Shown: one piece after another, positions 52,989 to 61,658 of the stretch
Position numbering within the stretch: the first letter of the stretch is position 1
How the letters are laid out: the number at the start of each line of letters is the position of its first letter
Origin: G958295645 sp965242735
Lineage (GTDB): Bacteria; Gemmatimonadota; Gemmatimonadetes; Longimicrobiales; Gaopeijiaceae
Direction: 5' to 3'
Length of the DNA stretch: 64,000 nucleotides
Assembly: GCA_965242735.1 (NCBI GenBank)
Contig: OZ251497.1
Coordinates: 2,790,001 to 2,854,000, forward strand
Made by a program: the position numbers and the translations under genes
The notes under the pieces: generated by a model
Seen by the model: the letters and a program-made list of their open reading frames with translations, nothing else
The model's database searches: none
Told to the model about the DNA's origin: nothing

Positions 52989-54626
52989 CTATCCCCCTTC
53001 GGCGAGCGGCGCCCCCGCGGCTGCGAACAGCTCCTCCGGCGAGCTCGCCCCGGCCAGCAGCTCTCTCGCGCGTCGCAACGGGGCGTCGTGGGCGGCTTGG
53101 CGTTCGAAGCGGCCGCGGTCGCCCCAGGCTTGGTGGGCCACTTCGCCGGCCATGCGCAGGAGCAGGTAGCGGCGCGCGGCCGTGAAGTCGTCGAGAGAGA
53201 CGCCCTCGCCTCGAGCGGACACGGCGGCGTGAAGGTCCGCCAGGTCGCGGTCGGAGAGCGAGAAGCCGGGGGTCAGGGCGGGCCGGTCGTGACGGTACCG
53301 GACCGCCCACTCCTGGAGCTCGTCCGTGAAGACGGTCCCCACGGCGTTGAACACGGCGGTCACGGCGGCCGCCTCGCGCTCGGTGAGCGTGTCGGCGACG
53401 ACCCAGAGATCGGGCGCGACGCCGCCGCCCCCGTAGAGGGTGCGGCCGCCGGGCGAGCGGAACCGGGGCAGCGACGCGAAGTCCGGAGGCCGGCTGGCCC
53501 AGCCGCCCAGGATCGCAGGCACGGGATCGGCCTGGTCCGCGCCGTCCGCATCGTCCGCGCCGCCGACGTGAATGCGCCGGCCCAGCGGCGTGTACCAGCG
53601 AGCGGTGGTGAGGCGCAGCACGGCGCCGCCCGAGAGCGGGAACAGGCTCTGCACGAGCCCCTTGCCGAAGGTGCCGGAACCGATCAGCAGGGCGCGGTCG
53701 TGGTCCTGCAGGGCGCCCGCCACGATCTCGGCGGCCGACGCGGTGACCGGCCCCACGAGCACGGCCACGGGCAGATCCGGGTGCGGCTGGCCGGTCTCGG
53801 CGCTGTAGACGTCGGGATCGGCGCCGCGCCCCCGAATCTCGACCACTTTCCGTCCCGGGTCGAGGAACAGGTCGGCCAGGGCCAGCCCTTCCTCCAGCAG
53901 GCCGCCTCGGTTGCCGCGCAGATCGAGCACGAGCGCTCTCATGCCTTCGCCGACGAGCGAATCGACCGCGGCGCGCACCGCCGACGACGCCGTGCCGGCG
54001 AAGGCCGTCAGCGGCACGTAGCCGACGCCGTCGTCCAACAACGCGGCGAAGGGCACCTGCGGCACCCGGACGCGCTCGCGCACGATGTCGAACGACAAGA
54101 CCGGCTCGACGCCCCACCGCCGCACGCCCATCGTCACCGGAGTGCCCGGCTTCCCCCGGAGCAACGGCACGGTCCGGTCCGTCCCCCATCCTTCCACCGA
54201 CTCGCCGTCCACTTCCACGATGCGGTCTCCGGGCAGCACGCCGGCCTTGGCCGCGGGCGTTCCGGGGATCGGAGCCAGGACGGCCACGTCGCCGTCGCGG
54301 TCGACGACTTCCAGCCCGACGCCACCGTAGTCGCCTTCGACGTCGATGCGCTGGTCTTCCCAGTCGGACTTCTCGATGAAGCGCGAGTAGGGGTCGCCCA
54401 GCTGCCGGACCACCTCGTCGGCGAGCGCCCCGTAGAGCGGATCGAGCTCCACGTCCTCCACGTACGCGCGCTCCACGCGGTCGAGAACTTCGGCCAGCAC
54501 CGTCGCGCGGGCGGGCAAGCGCGCCGACGGTCCGAACTCGCGGTGCGCCAGCCATCCAGCGCAAAGCGCCCCGATCAGAAGGAGCATCGCGCGGCTCCGG
54601 CCGCCGGCCAGCGTCGTCTGGGTCAT
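52989..54626 (-). CDS. S41 family carboxy-terminal processing peptidase
   Basis: A 545-residue exported protease. An N-terminal membrane segment (MLLLIGALCAGWLAH) is followed by a PDZ domain (about 95-170, with GGVGLEVVDRDGDVAVLAP and GVLPGDRIVEVDG). The S41 domain has YVPLTAFAG and LVLDLRGNRGGLLEEGLALAD. The nucleophile Ser sits in VTASAAEIVAGAL and the Lys in SGTFGKGLVQ. It resembles CtpA/Prc-type tail proteases. A C-terminal extension of about 140 residues is unassigned. The ATG at 54626 overlaps the tmk stop. Confidence 0.92.
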   Translation of the reverse strand: MTQTTLAGGRSRAMLLLIGALCAGWLAHREFGPSARLPARATVLAEVLDRVERAYVEDVELDPLYGALADEVVRQLGDPYSRFIEKSDWEDQRIDVEGDYGGVGLEVVDRDGDVAVLAPIPGTPAAKAGVLPGDRIVEVDGESVEGWGTDRTVPLLRGKPGTPVTMGVRRWGVEPVLSFDIVRERVRVPQVPFAALLDDGVGYVPLTAFAGTASSAVRAAVDSLVGEGMRALVLDLRGNRGGLLEEGLALADLFLDPGRKVVEIRGRGADPDVYSAETGQPHPDLPVAVLVGPVTASAAEIVAGALQDHDRALLIGSGTFGKGLVQSLFPLSGGAVLRLTTARWYTPLGRRIHVGGADDADGADQADPVPAILGGWASRPPDFASLPRFRSPGGRTLYGGGGVAPDLWVVADTLTEREAAAVTAVFNAVGTVFTDELQEWAVRYRHDRPALTPGFSLSDRDLADLHAAVSARGEGVSLDDFTAARRYLLLRMAGEVAHQAWGDRGRFERQAAHDAPLRRARELLAGASSPEELFAAAGAPLAEGG

Positions 54627-55270
54627 GGGGCCTCCTCGCCCACGTCGGCCAGCCGCGCCCGCACCACGCGGCGCACCCGGCGCTCCACTTCGTCCGGCGA
54701 GCCCGCCGCGCTCACGAGCACGGCACGATCGTCCGACTCCGCCATTTCAACATACCCCCGTTGCACGCGCCGGAGGAACTCGGCGCCCTCCGACTCGATG
54801 CGGTCGCGGGGCTCGCCGTCGCTCGCCTTGCGCGCCAACCCCTCCTCCACGGCCAAGTCCAGCACGACGCACAGGTCCGGCTCCAAGCCGTCCGCCGCCC
54901 ACCGGTTGAGCCTCTCGATGTCGCCGCGCGCGATGCCCCGTCCGAAGCCCTGGTACGCGAACGTGCTCATCGCGAAGCGGTCCGAGACGACCCACCGGCC
55001 CTGCTCGAGGGCGGGCCCGACGAGCTCGCGCACGAACGCCGCCCGCGCCGCCAGGACCAGCAGCAGCTCGGCGGGTGCCCCGATCTTGGAATCCCGTGCG
55101 TGCAGCAGGAGGTCGCGGATGCGCTCGCCCACGCCGGTGCCTCCGGGCTCGCGCGCCTCGATCACGTCCCGGCCCCGCACGCGCAGCCACGTCGCCAACC
55201 GGGCCGCCTGGGTGGACTTCCCCGCGCCCTCCGTGCCCTCGAGGACGATGAACCGGCCCCGCGCGGTCAC
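54623..55270 (-). CDS. tmk: Thymidylate kinase
   Basis: Phosphorylates dTMP to dTDP. A 215-residue P-loop kinase with FIVLEGTEGAGKSTQAARL, AREPGGTGVGERIRDLLL and DRFAMSTFAYQGFGRGI. The lid-region and catalytic residues appear normal. GTG at 55270 is the start by family fit. The start region is duplicated upstream (see the repeat at 55261-55355). It is translated together with the S41 gene (ATGA overlap). Confidence 0.94.
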   Translation of the reverse strand: MTARGRFIVLEGTEGAGKSTQAARLATWLRVRGRDVIEAREPGGTGVGERIRDLLLHARDSKIGAPAELLLVLAARAAFVRELVGPALEQGRWVVSDRFAMSTFAYQGFGRGIARGDIERLNRWAADGLEPDLCVVLDLAVEEGLARKASDGEPRDRIESEGAEFLRRVQRGYVEMAESDDRAVLVSAAGSPDEVERRVRRVVRARLADVGEEAP

Positions 55271-55355
55271 GCGGCCGCCGCCGACCCGTCCAGCCGCGGG
55301 CCGGAACCTGCGCGGACAGGGCGCGCGGTCACGCGGCCGACCCGTCCAGCCGCAG
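55261..55355. repeat. Duplicated tmk start region
   Basis: GCGCGGTCACGCGGCC with the following CGACCCGTCCAGCCGC occurs at 55261-55297 and again at 55323-55353; the first copy has a 6-base insertion. The first copy holds the tmk GTG start, and the second lies upstream in noncoding sequence before ino1 ends. The period is 62. Confidence 0.75.
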
Positions 55356-55410
55356 ACGCGGATCAGCGCTGGGTGCCTGCGCGACGCGCGCGCTTGGCCG
55401 CTCGCCCGGT

Positions 55411-56724
55411 CTAGTCGTAGTACTCGCGGCCCAGATGCGTCACCTGCTCTTCGCCGGCCAGCCAGCGCAACGTGTTCTTGAGCTTCCAGTGCTGGATGAA
55501 GAGGTCGTGTTCGGGATACAGCCCTTCGGGACAATGCGGGCTCTTGAAGTAGAACGACAGCCATTCCTGAATGCCGCCCAGGCCGGCGCGTCCGGCCAAG
55601 TCCAGGAACAAGGCGAGGTCCAGGACGATGGGCGCGGCCAAGATCGAGTCCTTGCAGAGGAAGTCCACCTTGATCTGCATCGGATAGCTCAGCCAGCCGT
55701 ACAGGTCCAGGTTGTCCCATCCCTCCTTGTCGTCGCCCCGGGGCGGATAGTAGTTGATGCGGACCTTGTGATAGATGTCTCCGTAGAGGTCGGGATACAT
55801 CTCGGGCTGCAGGATGTAGTCGAGCACGCCGAGCTTCGACTCCTCCTTGGTGCGAAACGACTCGGGGTCGTCGAGCACTTCGCCGTCGCGGTTGCCGAGG
55901 ATGTTGGTGCTGAACCAGCCCCGCACGCCGAGCATCCTCGCCTTGAGCCCGGGCGCGAGGATGGTCTTCATGAGAGTCTGGCCGGTCTTGAAGTCCTTGC
56001 CCGAGATCGGCACGCCCCGGTCGCGCGCCAGCTGCTCCAGCGCGGGCAGGTCGACGGACAGGTTGGGGGCGCCGTTGGCGTAGGGCACGCCCTCCATGAT
56101 CGCCGCATAGGCGTAGATCATGCTGGGCGCAATGGCAGGATCGGATTCGCGCAGCGCCTGTTCGAAGGCTTCGGGAGAGGCGTGAGCGGGGCCGGCGCGA
56201 AGGAACACTTCGGTGGAGCCGCACCAGATCATCACGGCCCGGCTGCAGTCGTGCGCCTCCTTGAAGCGGCGGATGTCCTCGCGCAACTGCTCGGCCAAGT
56301 CCATCTTGGTCTTGCCGCGCTTCTTGTTGGGGCCGTCCAGCCGCTTGACGTAGCGGGTGTCGAAGACGGCGGGCATGGGCACGACGGACTCCAGGAAGCC
56401 CTGGATCGGGTCGAGATGGCGGGGGCGGTCGAGCACGCCGGCCGTCACGGCGCTCTCGAAGGCGTTGTCCGGGATGGGGTCCCACGCGCCGAAGACGAGC
56501 TGGTCCAAGTCGGCCAAGTCGACGAGCTCGCGGACCAAGGGCGTCCGTGCGTCCGTGCGCTTGCCCAGGCGGATGGTGTTCATCTGGCTGATGCTTCCCA
56601 CCGGCAAAGCCAGTCCTTGTCTCACGGCCTCCACGCCCGCGACGACCGTCGTCGCGACCGCGCCTAGCCCCGGCAGCAGCACGCCCAGGCGTCCGGCGGC
56701 CGATTGGGTCTCAGGTGGCGCCAC
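55411..56724 (-). CDS. ino1: myo-Inositol-1-phosphate synthase
   Basis: Converts glucose-6-phosphate to inositol-1-phosphate, 437 residues. The NAD fold starts GVLLPGLGAVATTVVAGVEA. It carries the family segments FGAWDPIPDNAFESA, IPISGKDFKTGQTLMKTILAPGLKAR, STNILGNRDGEVLDDPESFRTKE and KVDFLCKDSILAAPIVLDLA, with the catalytic Lys residues present. It overlaps the next gene upstream by 14 bases. That gene encodes a CDP-alcohol phosphatidyltransferase, so the pair probably makes phosphatidylinositol phosphate. Confidence 0.95.
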   Translation of the reverse strand: MAPPETQSAAGRLGVLLPGLGAVATTVVAGVEAVRQGLALPVGSISQMNTIRLGKRTDARTPLVRELVDLADLDQLVFGAWDPIPDNAFESAVTAGVLDRPRHLDPIQGFLESVVPMPAVFDTRYVKRLDGPNKKRGKTKMDLAEQLREDIRRFKEAHDCSRAVMIWCGSTEVFLRAGPAHASPEAFEQALRESDPAIAPSMIYAYAAIMEGVPYANGAPNLSVDLPALEQLARDRGVPISGKDFKTGQTLMKTILAPGLKARMLGVRGWFSTNILGNRDGEVLDDPESFRTKEESKLGVLDYILQPEMYPDLYGDIYHKVRINYYPPRGDDKEGWDNLDLYGWLSYPMQIKVDFLCKDSILAAPIVLDLALFLDLAGRAGLGGIQEWLSFYFKSPHCPEGLYPEHDLFIQHWKLKNTLRWLAGEEQVTHLGREYYD

Positions 56725-57409
56725 CCTCGGTTTCCTTTCCTTTGGCGTCCGCCGCGTCGTCCAAGGGCACGCCCGTGCCGCGGCGGAAGACCCAGACGAT
56801 GCGGTGGACAGCGGTGAAGTTCGTCAGGGCGGCCACGACGACGATCAGCACGCTGAGGATCGTCCCGTTCCACGCCAAGCCGAACGCGAGCGAAGCCAGG
56901 CCGAGCAGCAAGATGCGTTCGGCTCGCTGCATGAGGCCCACGGAGCAGTCGAAGCCGAGGGCCTCGGCCTTGGCTCGCGTGTAGCTTACCATCAGCGAGC
57001 CGCCAAGGGCCAGCGTGATGACGTAGATCATCCAGCGGTCGGCCATCGCGGCGCCGTAGTTGTTGTACAGCGTCATCAAGCCCAAGTACATGGCGATTTC
57101 CGAAATCCGGTCCAGCGTCGAGTCGAAGAAATTGCCGAACTTGGAGGCCAGCCCGGACACGCGGGCGACGCGGCCGTCGAAGATGTCGAGCAGTCCGCCG
57201 AGCAGCACGAAGAACCCGGCCGTCCGCACGTGGTCCTGCGAATAGAGACCGCCCGCGACGACGGTCGCCGCAAACCCCATGACGGTGATGAAGTTGGGGT
57301 GCACGCCGCGCCGCACCAGCCATTGCGTGACGGGCTCGATGATGTTGTAGACGGGCCAGCGCAACGCCTTGAGGCCGGGTTCCCTCGGGGCGTTCTCCGG
57401 GACGGACAC
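56711..57409 (-). CDS. CDP-alcohol phosphatidyltransferase, probable PIP synthase
   Basis: A membrane protein of 232 residues with about six hydrophobic segments. The signature is complete, LLDIFDGRVARVSGLASKFG then NFFDSTLDR, with all four Asp of the CDP-alcohol motif. It joins CDP-diacylglycerol to an alcohol phosphate. Overlap with ino1 by 14 bases suggests inositol phosphate as acceptor, giving phosphatidylinositol phosphate. This is inferred from context; phosphatidylglycerol-type activity is possible. Confidence 0.88.
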   Translation of the reverse strand: MSVPENAPREPGLKALRWPVYNIIEPVTQWLVRRGVHPNFITVMGFAATVVAGGLYSQDHVRTAGFFVLLGGLLDIFDGRVARVSGLASKFGNFFDSTLDRISEIAMYLGLMTLYNNYGAAMADRWMIYVITLALGGSLMVSYTRAKAEALGFDCSVGLMQRAERILLLGLASLAFGLAWNGTILSVLIVVVAALTNFTAVHRIVWVFRRGTGVPLDDAADAKGKETEGGAT

Positions 57410-57428
57410 GCAGGCGGCGCCGGGAATC

Positions 57429-57788
57429 CTAGGAGACGACGAGAATCGGAGACGTCGCGCCCTTGCGGACGCCTTCCTGCATGGCGTCGTCCACCTTGGC
57501 CATCAACTTCTCGAAGTTGGACTGGGCGGCCACCAAGCTCTGGTAGGCCGGGAGCGCTTCCAGCTGTCCCAGGAGTTGCTCGTGGCGGCGCCGGTCCTCC
57601 GGGGACGGGTCGCGGCCTTGGAGGACTTCCGCGCGCATCGCCTCGAACAGGCCCTCCATCTCGTTGTTGAGCTTGACGAACTCCCGGTCGTCGTTGGCGG
57701 CCTCGAGGGCCCGCGAGAGGACACGGCGCTCGGTGGTGCGTCCGATCGACCGGCCCAGCGTCTCGGCCATTTCGAGAATCTCGGTCAT
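57429..57788 (-). CDS. YlbF/YmcA family protein
   Basis: A 119-residue, almost entirely helical protein of the Com_YlbF family: MAETLGRSIGRTTERRVLSRALEAANDD, then LNNEMEGLFEAMRAEVLQGRDPSPEDRRRHEQLLGQLEALPAYQSLVAAQSNFEKLMAKVDDAM. In Bacillus such proteins act with RNase Y in RNA processing and development. Here the partner is unknown. The ATG at 57788 overlaps the prmC stop (ATGA). Confidence 0.8.
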   Translation of the reverse strand: MTEILEMAETLGRSIGRTTERRVLSRALEAANDDREFVKLNNEMEGLFEAMRAEVLQGRDPSPEDRRRHEQLLGQLEALPAYQSLVAAQSNFEKLMAKVDDAMQEGVRKGATSPILVVS

Positions 57789-58768
57789 TCTTGCTCGGTC
57801 GTCTCGGCCTGCGGGGCGGGTGGACGGGCGCGAGGAACGTCGCCGCGCCGGCGGACAGCACGAGGAGCGCCGTCGCGCCGCGCGAAAACATAGCGAGGTC
57901 TCCCGCTGAGGTCGCGGCGCACGTGCAGCCGCCCGTCTTCCGGCGACACCGCCGCCCGAAGCACGCGGGACGCCGCCTCCGCCTGTCCGTCCCCAATTTC
58001 GAAGCCCGCCCAGCCGCCCGGCATCAGGCAACGGCGCAGCCCGTCCGCGAACGACTTCATGACCGCCAGCCCGTCCGCGCCCGCGACCATGGCCCGGCGG
58101 GGCTCCCAGTCGCGCACCTCCGGAGCCGCGCCGGCCCACTGCTCCTCGGTGAGGTAGGGCGGGTTCGACAGGACGACGTCGAACGTCGCGCCGGCCACGG
58201 CTTGCGCCCCGTCGCCTTGTCTGAACCGGATGCCGGGCTGCCCGCAAGCCGCCGCGTTGAGACGCGCCACGGCAAGGGCGCCTTCCGACGCGTCGGTCGC
58301 GGTGACGCGCTCGGCCAGCCCCTCGGCGGCGAGGGAAATCGCGATGGCGCCGGAGCCCGTCCCCAAGTCCAGCGCCGACTCGAAGGGAACGTCCCAGCCC
58401 GCCACTTCGACGAGCTCCTCGACGAGCTGCTCCGTTTCGGGCCTGGGAATCGCCACGCGACGGTCCACGGCCAGCTCCAGCGTGCGGAACGGGGCCGAGC
58501 CCAGCACGTACTGGAGCGGCTCGCGGGCGCCGCGCCGCAGCAGCAACGGCTTGTAGGCCGCGCGCTCCCGGGCGTCCATCGGCTGGTCGAAGCGCAAGTA
58601 GAGCTCCAGGCGCTTGATGCCGAACACGCTCGCCAGGAGATGCTCGGCGTCCAGGCGGCCCCGAGGCACTCCCTTGTCCTCCAAGTACTGGCCGCTCCAC
58701 GCCACCATGTCGCCGATGGTCCAGAGACGGGGAGGCGGAGGACCGGCGGGCGCGGACGGGCGGCTCAC
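57785..58768 (-). CDS. prmC: Release factor glutamine methyltransferase
   Basis: Methylates the Gln of the GGQ motif in release factors, 327 residues. The N-terminal domain (DMVAWSGQYLEDKGVPRGRLDAEHLLA) precedes the SAM domain with SALDLGTGSGAIAISLA and the catalytic NPPY in VVLSNPPYLTEEQ. It follows prfA, its substrate gene, with a 4-base overlap, the usual order. The C-terminal 30 residues (RRRGDVPRARPPAPQAETTEQ) are a variable tail overlapping the ylbF start. Confidence 0.95.
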   Translation of the reverse strand: MSRPSAPAGPPPPRLWTIGDMVAWSGQYLEDKGVPRGRLDAEHLLASVFGIKRLELYLRFDQPMDARERAAYKPLLLRRGAREPLQYVLGSAPFRTLELAVDRRVAIPRPETEQLVEELVEVAGWDVPFESALDLGTGSGAIAISLAAEGLAERVTATDASEGALAVARLNAAACGQPGIRFRQGDGAQAVAGATFDVVLSNPPYLTEEQWAGAAPEVRDWEPRRAMVAGADGLAVMKSFADGLRRCLMPGGWAGFEIGDGQAEAASRVLRAAVSPEDGRLHVRRDLSGRPRYVFARRDGAPRAVRRRGDVPRARPPAPQAETTEQE

Positions 58769-59898
58769 CGCTTCCCTCCCGCCCGGCGCTTGGCGGCGGA
58801 CGGGCGGACGGGCGGGCAGGCCGGGGCGCCCAGTTCCCCCCGCTCTTCTTCGCGGGCGAGCCGCAGCGCCGCCACGAATTCGTCGAGCTCGCCGTTCATG
58901 ACGTCGGCCAAGCGGTGCACGGAGAGGCCGACGCGGTGATCCGTGACCCGGTTCTGAGGGAAGTTGTAGGTGCGGATCTTGGCGGAGCGGTCGCCGGTGC
59001 CCACTTGGCTGCGCCGTTCGGCCGCGCGTTCGGCGTCGCGTTCGGCGGTCCGGCGCTCCAGGAGACGCGACCGCAGGACCTTGAGCGCCCTAGCCTTGTT
59101 CTTGTGCTGGGACTTCTCGTCCTGGCAGCTGACCACCACGCCGGTCGGCAGATGCGTGACGCGCACCGCGGAGTCGGTCGTGTTGACGGACTGGCCGCCG
59201 GGGCCCGACGAGCGGAAGACGTCGACGCGCAGGTCGGCCGGGTCGATGTCCACTTCGACGTCCTCCGCTTCGGGGAGCACCGCCACGGTGGCGGCCGAGG
59301 TGTGCACGCGGCCTTGGCTCTCGGTGTCGGGCACCCTCTGCACGCGGTGGACGCCGGACTCGTAGCGCAGCTGGCCGTACGCGCCCTTGCCCCGCACCGT
59401 GAACACGGCCTCCTTGAAGGACCCGGGAATCCCTTCCGAGAGGCTGGCCACCTCGATCTGCCAGCCCTTGCGATCCGCCAGCAGCCGGTACATGCGCACC
59501 AGCGCAGCGCAGAACAGCGCGGCCTCGTCGCCGCCGGCGCCCGCGCGCACTTCCACGACGGCGGGACGGTCGTCCATGGGATCGGCGGGCGCCAGCGCCG
59601 CGCGGAGCCTCAGGATCGCGTCTTCGAGGCGCCCCGAGAGCGACTCCGCCTCTTCTTCGGCCATCGCCCGCATCTCGGGGTCGGACGAGCCGGCCAGGTC
59701 CCGGGCGTCCTCGAGCTCGGTCTCGACGCGGCGCGCTTCGGCAGCCGCGGCCGCGACCACGGCCAGCGCGGCCCGCTCGCGTCCCAGCTCTCGCAGGAGG
59801 CGGGCGTCGCGCAGGGTGTCCGGGCGCGCCAGCTGCGCTTCGACGGCGCTCAGCCGCGCTTCGGCGGCCGCCAGCCGGTCAGCGAGCCGGGCATCCAT
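58765..59898 (-). CDS. prfA: Peptide chain release factor 1
   Basis: Terminates translation at UAA and UAG, 377 residues. The catalytic GGQ is in FRSSGPGGQSVNTTDSAVR. The recognition motif PxT reads PDT in RVPDTESQGRVHTSAATV, so Asp replaces the common Ala or Val. The C-terminal region has QDEKSQHKNKARALKVLRSRL and RTYNFPQNRVTDHRVGLSVH. It is coupled to prmC downstream. The C-terminal basic tail is slightly extended. Confidence 0.96.
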   Translation of the reverse strand: MDARLADRLAAAEARLSAVEAQLARPDTLRDARLLRELGRERAALAVVAAAAAEARRVETELEDARDLAGSSDPEMRAMAEEEAESLSGRLEDAILRLRAALAPADPMDDRPAVVEVRAGAGGDEAALFCAALVRMYRLLADRKGWQIEVASLSEGIPGSFKEAVFTVRGKGAYGQLRYESGVHRVQRVPDTESQGRVHTSAATVAVLPEAEDVEVDIDPADLRVDVFRSSGPGGQSVNTTDSAVRVTHLPTGVVVSCQDEKSQHKNKARALKVLRSRLLERRTAERDAERAAERRSQVGTGDRSAKIRTYNFPQNRVTDHRVGLSVHRLADVMNGELDEFVAALRLAREEERGELGAPACPPVRPSAAKRRAGGKR

Positions 59899-59907
59899 TC
59901 GAACGCT

Positions 59908-60942
59908 TCAGTCCAACGCCACCTCGCGGCCCTCGCGCGCCGACCGGCGGGCCGCCTCCACGAGGGCCGCGAGCGTCGCCTGTTCGCGCGGGAGCTCCGC
60001 CGCGGCCTCCCCGGACGCCACCCGCACGAAGTGGTCGATCAAGCGGCGCCACCCGCTGGTGAAGAGGTCCTCCCCTCCCCGCGGAATCGGCTGCTTCGGC
60101 GTGATCTCCATCGGCCGTCCTCCGACCTGGCGGTACACCGACAGAGGCCACAGACGCGCCGCCCCGTCCGACCCCGTCACCCAGACTTCGCGCCTGTCTC
60201 GCGCCGCCTGGAAGCGGCGGCTGACCGCCAGCGACAGCGTGACGCCGCCCGCGAGCGCCGCTTGCAGATGCGCCTCGTCCTCGTCCGCCTCGCGCTCGCC
60301 GTAGAAGGCGGCCGCGACGCGCTCCACCTGGGGACAGCCCAGCGTCCACAACAGCAGGTCCAGAACAGGCACGCCTAGGCTCGCAAGCACGCCTCGCCCC
60401 CCGCCCGCCGGCCGCAACCGTCCGGGGCTCCCCGGCCGGCGCGCCTCGCGATCCAGCCAGACCGCCCGCACGGCGCTCGCGTCGCCGATCTGCCCGCTCG
60501 CCACGAACGACCGAAGCGCCGCCGAATCGGGACGGAACCGGTGCGACATGCCGACCACGAGCGCGCGTCCCGCCGACTCCGCCGCCGCCGTCACGCGCCT
60601 CGCCCCCCGCGCCGACTCCGCCAGCGAGCGCTCCGCCAGCACGTGCTTCCCCGCCTCCAAGGCAGCCAACGCCATGGGCTCGCAGAGGGCTTCCGGCGCG
60701 CCGATCAACACAGCGGTGACGCGGTCGTCGTCCAGCAGGGCGGCATCGTCCACCACTCGCCCAATGCCGAAGCGCTTCGCCACGGCGGCCGCCTTGTGGG
60801 GGTCCGTGTCCGCCAACGCCACGAGCTCCACATCGGCGCGCTCCGCCAGAATCGGCAAGTGCATCACCTGCGTGATCGCGCCCGCGCCGGCGATCCCCAG
60901 TCCCACGCGCTCTCGCCGCCGCTCCCGCCCTGGTCTCGGCAC
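59908..60942 (-). CDS. Gfo/Idh/MocA family oxidoreductase
   Basis: A 344-residue NAD(P)-dependent oxidoreductase. The cofactor fold reads GLGIAGAGAITQVMHLPIL, followed by VALADTDPHKAAAVAKRFGI. The segment that is usually EKP in the catalytic loop reads HVLAERSLAE, with Arg105 in place of the Lys. Another catalytic His region reads GMSHRFRPDS. The substrate is unknown. Loss of the Lys suggests altered or lost dehydrogenase activity. It lies 10 bases after the barrel-protein gene's neighbour prfA in the row. Confidence 0.82.
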   Translation of the reverse strand: MPRPGRERRRERVGLGIAGAGAITQVMHLPILAERADVELVALADTDPHKAAAVAKRFGIGRVVDDAALLDDDRVTAVLIGAPEALCEPMALAALEAGKHVLAERSLAESARGARRVTAAAESAGRALVVGMSHRFRPDSAALRSFVASGQIGDASAVRAVWLDREARRPGSPGRLRPAGGGRGVLASLGVPVLDLLLWTLGCPQVERVAAAFYGEREADEDEAHLQAALAGGVTLSLAVSRRFQAARDRREVWVTGSDGAARLWPLSVYRQVGGRPMEITPKQPIPRGGEDLFTSGWRRLIDHFVRVASGEAAAELPREQATLAALVEAARRSAREGREVALD

Positions 60943-60957
60943 GGCCCGCGCCCGCCC

Positions 60958-61626
60958 TCACCCGCCCGCGCCGCCGAACGCGTAGGCGAGACCCGCGCGC
61001 AAGTCGAAGTACGAGAGATCGTCCATGATCTCCCACCTGGCTTGCACGGACGCCCGGACCCCGGCCACGATCGCCGCCAGTCCCGCATGCACGTTGACGC
61101 CCGGCGTCAGACGGTTGAGCAGGTCCTCGACGAACGTGTCGCGGATCGCCTCGCCGGAGCCGCGCATCAGGTGCAGGCCGGCGCCCGGCCCGGCGAACGA
61201 TTCGAAGCGGGAGCCCAGGGGCGCCACGTACTGCGCGTCCACCCCCAACGCCAAGTCGCTCCATCGCACGGCGCCCAGGCTCACTTCGGGCGGCGGGCCG
61301 GCCTGGCTGCGGCGAATCAGGTCGCGCAAGCGCAATTCCAGGTCCGACAGCTCGCTCCGGGTGAAGTCCGACCGCCAGTAGGACAGGTACGGCGCCAAGC
61401 GAAAGCGCGGTCCCAGGAATCCCATGTCCACCTGCACGGTGTACGAGACCGACGGCTCGAGCTTGTTGGGACGGACGGCGCCGACCGACACGCCGACGCC
61501 GCGAAACGACAGGTTCTCGTAGTCGTAGTCGGACAGGTCCTGCGCCCGGGCCGGCTGGATCGCCAAGAGCGCGCCCAGTCCGGCCAGCGCTCCGGCCGCC
61601 GCAATCCGCTCGGTCTTGTTGCGCAT
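60958..61626 (-). CDS. Exported outer-membrane beta-barrel-like protein
   Basis: A 222-residue protein with a signal peptide (MRNKTERIAAAGALAGLGALLAIQPARA) and then alternating beta-like segments such as FRGVGVSVGAVRPN, SYTVQVDMGFLGPRFRLAPYLSYW and VNVHAGLAAIVAGVRASVQARWEI, ending FDLRAGLAYAFGGAGG. The pattern fits a small 8-strand barrel. No enzyme motif is visible. It follows lolA and precedes the oxidoreductase. Confidence 0.7.
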   Translation of the reverse strand: MRNKTERIAAAGALAGLGALLAIQPARAQDLSDYDYENLSFRGVGVSVGAVRPNKLEPSVSYTVQVDMGFLGPRFRLAPYLSYWRSDFTRSELSDLELRLRDLIRRSQAGPPPEVSLGAVRWSDLALGVDAQYVAPLGSRFESFAGPGAGLHLMRGSGEAIRDTFVEDLLNRLTPGVNVHAGLAAIVAGVRASVQARWEIMDDLSYFDLRAGLAYAFGGAGG

Positions 61627-61658
61627 GGCTCTCTTGGGGCTTGGTTCCTCCGCCCGTG

